This document shows, piece by piece, positions 59,679 to 64,000 of a stretch of DNA of 64,000 bases. Below the pieces are notes generated by a model. That model was not told where the DNA came from. It was given only the letters and a program-made list of their open reading frames with translations, and did not search any database. A program made the position numbers and the translations under genes. The stretch comes from Yeguia hominis. GTDB taxonomy: Bacteria; Bacillota; Clostridia; Oscillospirales; Acutalibacteraceae. Each line of letters begins with the position of its first letter. Position 1 is the first letter of the stretch. The stretch spans positions 1 to 64,000 of the forward strand of contig NZ_JACRSN010000007.1 in assembly GCF_014384705.1 (NCBI RefSeq), in the 5' to 3' direction.

Positions 59679-61410
59679 CGCGGGCCACCTCCTCGTTTGA
59701 AAGCTGAGAAAGACAAATTTCCCGATATACATCGCAGCTTTGAAGCAGTTCACGGTGCGTTCCGGCGCCTGTAAGGCGTCCGTCATCCAGGACAAGAATC
59801 TGCTCCGCGTTCTGAAGGGATGCGGATCGTTGGGAGATCAGAAAAACGGTCGTTTTTTGGGTTTCCGCCCGAATGGCGCGCCGTAAGGCGGCGTCGGTTG
59901 CGAAATCCAAAGCAGAGGCGCTGTCGTCCAGAATGAGGATTTCCGGTTCTCCGACGAGCGCCCGGGCGATCGTCAGCCGTTGCCGCTGGCCGCCGGAGAA
60001 GTTTTTGCCCTCCTGCAGCACGGCGGTATCCAGCCCCTCCGGCTTTGCACGGACAAATTCTTCGGCCTGCGCAATTCGAAGGGCTTTCCAGATTTCTTCG
60101 TCCGTTGCATCCTGTTTGCGCCAACGCATATTTTCCCGGATGGTTCCGCGAAACAGGACAGCCCGCTGCGGCACAATCCCGATTTTTTGCCGGAGCGCGG
60201 AGAACGGATACGCGCGCACCGAAACCCCGTCAATTTGAACGGAACCCGCTGTTGCGTCATAAAACCGGCAAATCAGGTGAACAAGCGTCGATTTTCCGGC
60301 GCCGGTTCCGCCGATGACGCCGATGGTTTCCCCCGGTTTTGCGGTAAAGGAAATTTGGTGCAGGGCATCTTCCTCGGCGTTGCCATAGCGGAAAGAGACA
60401 TTTGAGAAAGAGATGCGCGGCGCACCCGGAACGGCGTCGGGCGTGATGCCGCCGGGATCCTGTACAGAAGGCGTGTAAGCCAGAACAGAGCGAATCCGTG
60501 CGGCCGAGGCGGTAGCTTTTGCAAAGGCGACAATGAGATTCGCCAGCGTGATGAGGGAGAGCAGAATCTGCGTCATATAGTTGACCAGCGCAATGACTTC
60601 GCCCTGTGTTAAGGTGCCGGAAGAGACTTCTTTTCCGCCGTACCACAGAATGGCGACAATGGAAAGATTTACAAGGACGTAGGTTGCGGGGTTGAGCAGA
60701 GCGGAAATTTTTCCGGCAAGAAGCTGTGCTTTGCGTAAAAGAGCAGTTTCATCTGCGAAGCGTTTTTTTTCTGTTTCCTGCCGCGAAAAAGCCCGAATTA
60801 CCCGGACGCCCGCCAAGTTTTCGCGCGTAATGCGTGCGATCCGGTCGAGGTGCTGCTGGACATGCCGGTAAACAGGAATGTTCAGGCGAATAATCAGATA
60901 AATGACACCGGAAATCAGCGGGATTGCCAACAGAAAAATCAGCGCAATCCGGGGGTGAATCAGAAAAGCGGCGATCAGCGCGCCGAGAACAATAAACGGA
61001 GAGCGCAGAAAGAGGCGAAGGACAAGATTGACGCCGGACTGTACCTGGTTGATGTCGCCGGTGATCCGGGTGATGAGCGCGGAGGTGCCGATTTTATCAA
61101 GTTCTGCAAAAGAAAGCCGGTTGACATGACGAAAAAAATCTTTCCGCAGCGCAGTCCCAAATCCGTAAGCGGCTTTTGCAGCAAAATATTGTGCGGTGGC
61201 AGAGCAAAGAAGCCCGACAAGTCCGAACAAAATAAGAAGCAATCCCATGCGCAGAATGTAAGCGGTGTCGCCGTTTTGAATTCCGATGTCGATGATCTTG
61301 GCCATAACAGCGGGAACAATCAGCTCGAAACAGGCCTCAAGCAGTTTAAACAGCGGCGCGACCATACTCTCTTTGCGATAGTTTTTGAGATAAATCAGCA
61401 AGTCTTTCAC
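59668..61410 (-). CDS. ABC exporter subunit with a degenerate ATP site (heterodimer partner A)
   Basis: 580 residues, GTG start 9 bases after AGGGAG. Six membrane spans, then an ATPase with Walker A GGTGAGKST, signature FSGGQRQ and Walker B ILDDSASALD, where the catalytic Glu is Asp. The H-loop His is replaced by Gln (LISQRSAS). These are the changes seen in the non-hydrolysing site of heterodimeric exporters. It is first of the two-gene operon. Confidence 0.92.
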   Translation of the reverse strand: MKDLLIYLKNYRKESMVAPLFKLLEACFELIVPAVMAKIIDIGIQNGDTAYILRMGLLLILFGLVGLLCSATAQYFAAKAAYGFGTALRKDFFRHVNRLSFAELDKIGTSALITRITGDINQVQSGVNLVLRLFLRSPFIVLGALIAAFLIHPRIALIFLLAIPLISGVIYLIIRLNIPVYRHVQQHLDRIARITRENLAGVRVIRAFSRQETEKKRFADETALLRKAQLLAGKISALLNPATYVLVNLSIVAILWYGGKEVSSGTLTQGEVIALVNYMTQILLSLITLANLIVAFAKATASAARIRSVLAYTPSVQDPGGITPDAVPGAPRISFSNVSFRYGNAEEDALHQISFTAKPGETIGVIGGTGAGKSTLVHLICRFYDATAGSVQIDGVSVRAYPFSALRQKIGIVPQRAVLFRGTIRENMRWRKQDATDEEIWKALRIAQAEEFVRAKPEGLDTAVLQEGKNFSGGQRQRLTIARALVGEPEILILDDSASALDFATDAALRRAIRAETQKTTVFLISQRSASLQNAEQILVLDDGRLTGAGTHRELLQSCDVYREICLSQLSNEEVARGEA

Positions 61411-61443
61411 GATGGCGCTCCCTTCTATATCGCTTTCGGCGGT

Positions 61444-61472
61444 ATTATAGCATTTGTATGACTGCTTTGCAA
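61444..61472 (-). promoter_or_regulatory. Promoter of the ABC exporter operon
   Basis: Minus strand: TTGCAA, 17 bases, TATAAT. Confidence 0.85.
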
Positions 61473-61521
61473 TATACCGCGACGTTCAAAATGGGAAGGC
61501 AAAATCCTACCAAAAACAAAA

Positions 61522-61560
61522 CCCTCTTTTAGCCGTATCAGAGAACGGCAAAAGAGGGCT
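61522..61560 (-). terminator. Terminator of the XRE regulator gene
   Basis: CCCTCTTTT-A-GCCG pairs with CGGC-AAAAGAGGG, loop about 10 bases; T-rich on the minus strand (GGGTTTTGTTTTTGG). Confidence 0.8.
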
Positions 61561-61580
61561 GAAAGAATGTTTAAAGGGAA

Positions 61581-61808
61581 CTAGTCACGAAATTCGAAAA
61601 AGCGCTGTACCGGAATTTCCAAAAGTTCAGAAATGGCAAACAGGAGGTCAAGAGATACGCCGGAAACCGCCAATTCAATTTTGCTGATGGTTGTGCGGTC
61701 AACATCCAGTTTTTCTGCCAGCAGTTCCTGTGTGTAGCCTTTGGATTTTCGATAATACGCAAGGTTTAATCCTAATTTTTTGTACATCTCATGATATCTT
61801 TTATCCAT
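61581..61808 (-). CDS. Small XRE-family helix-turn-helix regulator
   Basis: 75 residues, almost all one HTH_3 domain: LNLAYYRKSKGYTQELLAEKLDVDRTTISKIE, then the closing helices and FFEFRD. Target unknown. AGAGGTGAT precedes the ATG by 5 bases; a GTG three codons earlier lies in that site. It lies alone between two unrelated genes; the 155 bp upstream are AT-rich and featureless to me. Confidence 0.9.
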   Translation of the reverse strand: MDKRYHEMYKKLGLNLAYYRKSKGYTQELLAEKLDVDRTTISKIELAVSGVSLDLLFAISELLEIPVQRFFEFRD

Positions 61809-61963
61809 GTTAATCACCTCTTAGCCATTGTATCGTTGATTTTAATAAAATGAAATAGATTTTAACACATAAAATGATGCCTAAAAATCTTCTTTTTATG
61901 CACATCAATGCGTTTGGATTTGGAAAAGTTCAGTTTCTGTGCGTAAATAAACTGAAAACGGCG

Positions 61964-63394
61964 TTAAAGTCTTGTTAATTTTTTTTGCGCACATGCAAAC
62001 ATCCAAGCACGAATCAAGGTTTCCACTGCCGCAGAGAGTGTCTCTGTCGGCATTCCGGAATACCCAATTACCAGCGTCGGAGAAAGATCGTCGGGCGCAG
62101 ATGAGCGGTAGTATTCGGAAATTCCGCGAATGCGGACGCCGCACGCAGATGCCGCAGAAACGAGCTCCTGTTCGTGGAGCCCAATCTGAACACGCAGAAG
62201 CAAATGGAGCCCCGCGTTGCTTTCTGCGATTTCAATATGGGAGGAAAGAGGACTTCCCTGAATGGCGGCAATCAGCAGATCCCGCTTTTTTCGATAGAGC
62301 TTGCACATGCGGTTTAAATGACGCTCAAACATTCCGTTGTGCAGAAATTCACAGAGAATCGCTTGCTCAAAGCTGGGGACGGTACATGCATATCGCAGAT
62401 ACCGGTTGCGATAAAGCGTCAGAAGCTCCGGCGGAAGAACCATGTAGCTGATGCGCAAAGAAGGCGCAAGGCTTTTGGTAAAAGTATTGAGATAAATGAC
62501 CCGGCCGCTGCCCTCCAGAGAACGGCAGGCAGGGAGCGGGTTTCCGCAAAACCGAAATTCGCTGTCGTAGTCGGATTCGATAATATACCGGCCGGGTGCT
62601 TCTCCTGCCCACTTTAAAAGTGCGAGCCGACGGCTGACCGGCATGACAATTCCGGTTGGAAACTGGTGGGAAGGGGAGATATGCGCGACAGAAGCACCGC
62701 TCTTTCGGAGTTCGGAAAGCTGCATCCCATCGGCGTCAAGCGGAATCGGGACGGAAGAAACGTTATGATCCTCCAAAATTTGCCCGATTTTTCTGTATCC
62801 GGGATCCTCAAGCGCAAAAATGCTGGTTCTGCCCAGAAGGGGGATGAGAATGGCAAATAGAGCTTCTGATCCTGCACCGAGGACGATCTGTTCCGGCGAT
62901 GTGCGAATCCCCCGGAAGCGATACAGATACCGCACAATTTCTTCCCGCAGCGCCGGGAGCCCCTGCGGATGCGAGGCGTTCAGAATGCCAGCATGTTCAC
63001 GCAAAACCTGTCGGGCAATATGGGCCCAGGTTGCAAATGGGAAGGCATCGGGATCTACTGCATTGGTCGCGAAATCATACTGGCAACAGGGAAAATCGGT
63101 GGGTCGATCCGAAAAGGTAGAGAGCGGCTCTTCCTGAACGGCAGGAACGGGCTCAATCGCTTCCGCATAATAACCACTTTTGGGAATGGCATACACATAG
63201 CCTTCTGCAACAAGCTGCGTATAGGTGTTTTGTACGGTTAGCTGGCTGATTCCAAGATGTTGGGCCAGCTTTCGTTTGGAAGGAAGTTTTTCCCCGGCCT
63301 TGAATTCACCGCTTTCGATGCGGGTTCGGATTTCTCGGTAAAGCTGTTCATAAAGCGGGACAGAAGAGGATTTGTCCAAAATCGCCGTAATCAC
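61964..63394 (-). CDS. pdxR: MocR-family regulator PdxR (GntR HTH fused to aminotransferase domain)
   Basis: 476 residues. GntR winged helix at 1-75 (VPLYEQLYREIRTRIESGEFKAGEKLPSKRKLAQHLGISQLTVQNTY), then a fold-type-I aminotransferase domain with IIESDYDSEFRF and the PLP Lys region YLNTFTKSLAPSLRISYMV. It senses PLP and controls PLP synthesis. It is divergent from pdxS, the classic arrangement. GGAGGAATC precedes the ATG. Confidence 0.93.
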   Translation of the reverse strand: MITAILDKSSSVPLYEQLYREIRTRIESGEFKAGEKLPSKRKLAQHLGISQLTVQNTYTQLVAEGYVYAIPKSGYYAEAIEPVPAVQEEPLSTFSDRPTDFPCCQYDFATNAVDPDAFPFATWAHIARQVLREHAGILNASHPQGLPALREEIVRYLYRFRGIRTSPEQIVLGAGSEALFAILIPLLGRTSIFALEDPGYRKIGQILEDHNVSSVPIPLDADGMQLSELRKSGASVAHISPSHQFPTGIVMPVSRRLALLKWAGEAPGRYIIESDYDSEFRFCGNPLPACRSLEGSGRVIYLNTFTKSLAPSLRISYMVLPPELLTLYRNRYLRYACTVPSFEQAILCEFLHNGMFERHLNRMCKLYRKKRDLLIAAIQGSPLSSHIEIAESNAGLHLLLRVQIGLHEQELVSAASACGVRIRGISEYYRSSAPDDLSPTLVIGYSGMPTETLSAAVETLIRAWMFACAQKKLTRL

Positions 63395-63416
63395 GGCAAA
63401 GATTCCTCCTTTTTAT

Positions 63417-63479
63417 AAACTGGTATTATTAATATAACATGTTTTGAGTATTTACACAAGACCAGTTTGCGAAGATAAT
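63417..63479. promoter_or_regulatory. Divergent pdxR/pdxS promoters with inverted-repeat operator
   Basis: Minus (pdxR): TTGTGT (63454-63459), 17 bases, TATATT (63431-63436). Plus (pdxS): TTTACA (63451-63456), 17 bases, GATAAT (63474-63479). AAACTGGT (63417-63424) and ACCAGTTT (63461-63468) form an inverted repeat with 36 bases between. One arm lies in the pdxS spacer, the other near the pdxR start of transcription. Confidence 0.7.
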
Positions 63480-63532
63480 GAAATAAATTCGGGAGGCCTC
63501 CGAAAGAATGGAAACGAAAGGGGATTGTATCC

Positions 63533-64000
63533 ATGCAAAACGATCGCTACACACTCAATAAAGAATTGGCTCAGATGCTCAAAGGCGGCGTCATTATGGA
63601 CGTAACCACGCCGGAACAGGCAAAGATCGCAGAGGAGGCCGGCGCGTGCGCGGTGATGGCGCTCGAGAGGATCCCTGCAGATATCCGCGCAGCGGGCGGT
63701 GTTTCCCGAATGAGCGACCCACAGATGATTGCCGGAATTCAAGCGGCGGTTTCGATCCCGGTTATGGCGAAGGTACGGATTGGACATTTCGTCGAAGCAC
63801 AGATTCTCGAAGCCATTGAGATTGACTATATTGATGAGAGCGAAGTGCTCTCTCCGGCAGATGACCGGCTGCATATTGATAAGACAAAGTTTCGGGTACC
63901 ATTTGTTTGCGGCGCAAAAGATCTCGGCGAAGCGCTTCGCCGGATCCAGGAAGGCGCATCCATGATTCGGACGAAGGGCGAGCCGGGTACCGGGGATATC
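63533..64000 (+). CDS. pdxS: Pyridoxal 5'-phosphate synthase lyase subunit PdxS (runs off the window)
   Basis: The first 156 codons are present. RYTLNKELAQMLKGGVIMDVTTPEQAKIAEEAGACAVMALERIPADIRAAGGVSRMSDP is PdxS; the catalytic Lys region VMAKVRIGH and GTKGEPGTG-like RTKGEPGTGD are seen. PdxS makes PLP from ribose 5-phosphate, glyceraldehyde 3-phosphate and ammonia supplied by PdxT, which should follow outside. AAAGGGG is about 8 bases before the ATG. Confidence 0.97.
   Translation, partial: MQNDRYTLNKELAQMLKGGVIMDVTTPEQAKIAEEAGACAVMALERIPADIRAAGGVSRMSDPQMIAGIQAAVSIPVMAKVRIGHFVEAQILEAIEIDYIDESEVLSPADDRLHIDKTKFRVPFVCGAKDLGEALRRIQEGASMIRTKGEPGTGDI

Overview
The window reads like the chromosome of a spore-forming, low-to-middle GC Firmicute of the class Clostridia (Oscillospirales-like is my best guess). 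Indications: AAGGAGG-type ribosome binding sites, TTGACA/TATAAT promoters with 17-bp spacers, frequent GTG and TTG starts, Rex, the L21-Prp-L27-Obg-MrnC block with a Prp-cleavable L27 extension, NiaR/NiaX, PdxR/PdxS, QueT, LrgAB and gram-positive LexA boxes. No rRNA or tRNA gene was found.

Layout. 1-0.8 kb: a transposase broken by a 2-bp slip and cut by the window edge. 0.8-10.6 kb: an ACT plus metallo-beta-lactamase protein, a MarR-cytidylate kinase-like-MATE operon with a visible operator, an RlmD-type rRNA methyltransferase, a PIG-V-like mannosyltransferase, a second MATE exporter and lrgAB with a tiny DUF3006-like gene. 10.7-17.5 kb: QueT, a Dabb protein, a rhamnose mutarotase, a DUF11 surface protein, a UspA-like protein, a homocysteine methyltransferase/MTHFR fusion with a pterin-binding methyltransferase, and a PfkB sugar kinase. 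17.6-20.5 kb: a leucine-rich lipoprotein and a large helicase-derived protein that has lost its ATPase motifs. 20.6-26.8 kb: rex, tepA, uppP, ftsK/spoIIIE, a second DUF3006 gene and fucU. 26.8-37.9 kb: a sodium:solute symporter, an S1-domain protein, a cyclophilin lipoprotein, an aldo/keto reductase and an IS200 element lying between two copies of a 57-bp repeat, an SOS-controlled radical-SAM/DUF4130 repair pair divergent from nfo, a GNAT enzyme and rodA. 38.1-38.5 kb: a tandem array of structured repeats. 38.7-41.8 kb: a heavy-metal P-type ATPase, an HMA chaperone and an ArsR-AraC fusion regulator. 42.0-44.9 kb: rplU-prp-rpmA and obg-mrnC. 45.3-47.6 kb: a secreted BspA-like protein. 47.8-49.7 kb: an Asn-rich small protein, a second structured-repeat array and ilvE. 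50.1-53.9 kb: a polyol dehydrogenase-like/FGGY kinase/ROK regulator operon. 54.0-57.9 kb: a third MATE and a niacin salvage group (niaR, nicotinamidase-like, niaX). 57.9-61.4 kb: a heterodimeric ABC exporter. 61.6-64.0 kb: a small XRE regulator and divergent pdxR/pdxS.

The most unusual content is the pair of tandem arrays near 38.3 and 48.2 kb. Their unit lengths are 95 and 101 bp and they lie in opposite orientation. Each unit can fold into a closing stem holding three hairpins. Two of the arms and the closing stem differ in sequence between the arrays yet stay paired, and each array begins just after a promoter-like sequence. This looks like a family of structured RNAs (or DNA cruciforms) rather than coding DNA. 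Next in interest are the ATPase-dead helicase-derived protein at 18.5-20.5 kb, and the two LexA boxes at the promoter of the radical-SAM/DUF4130 pair.
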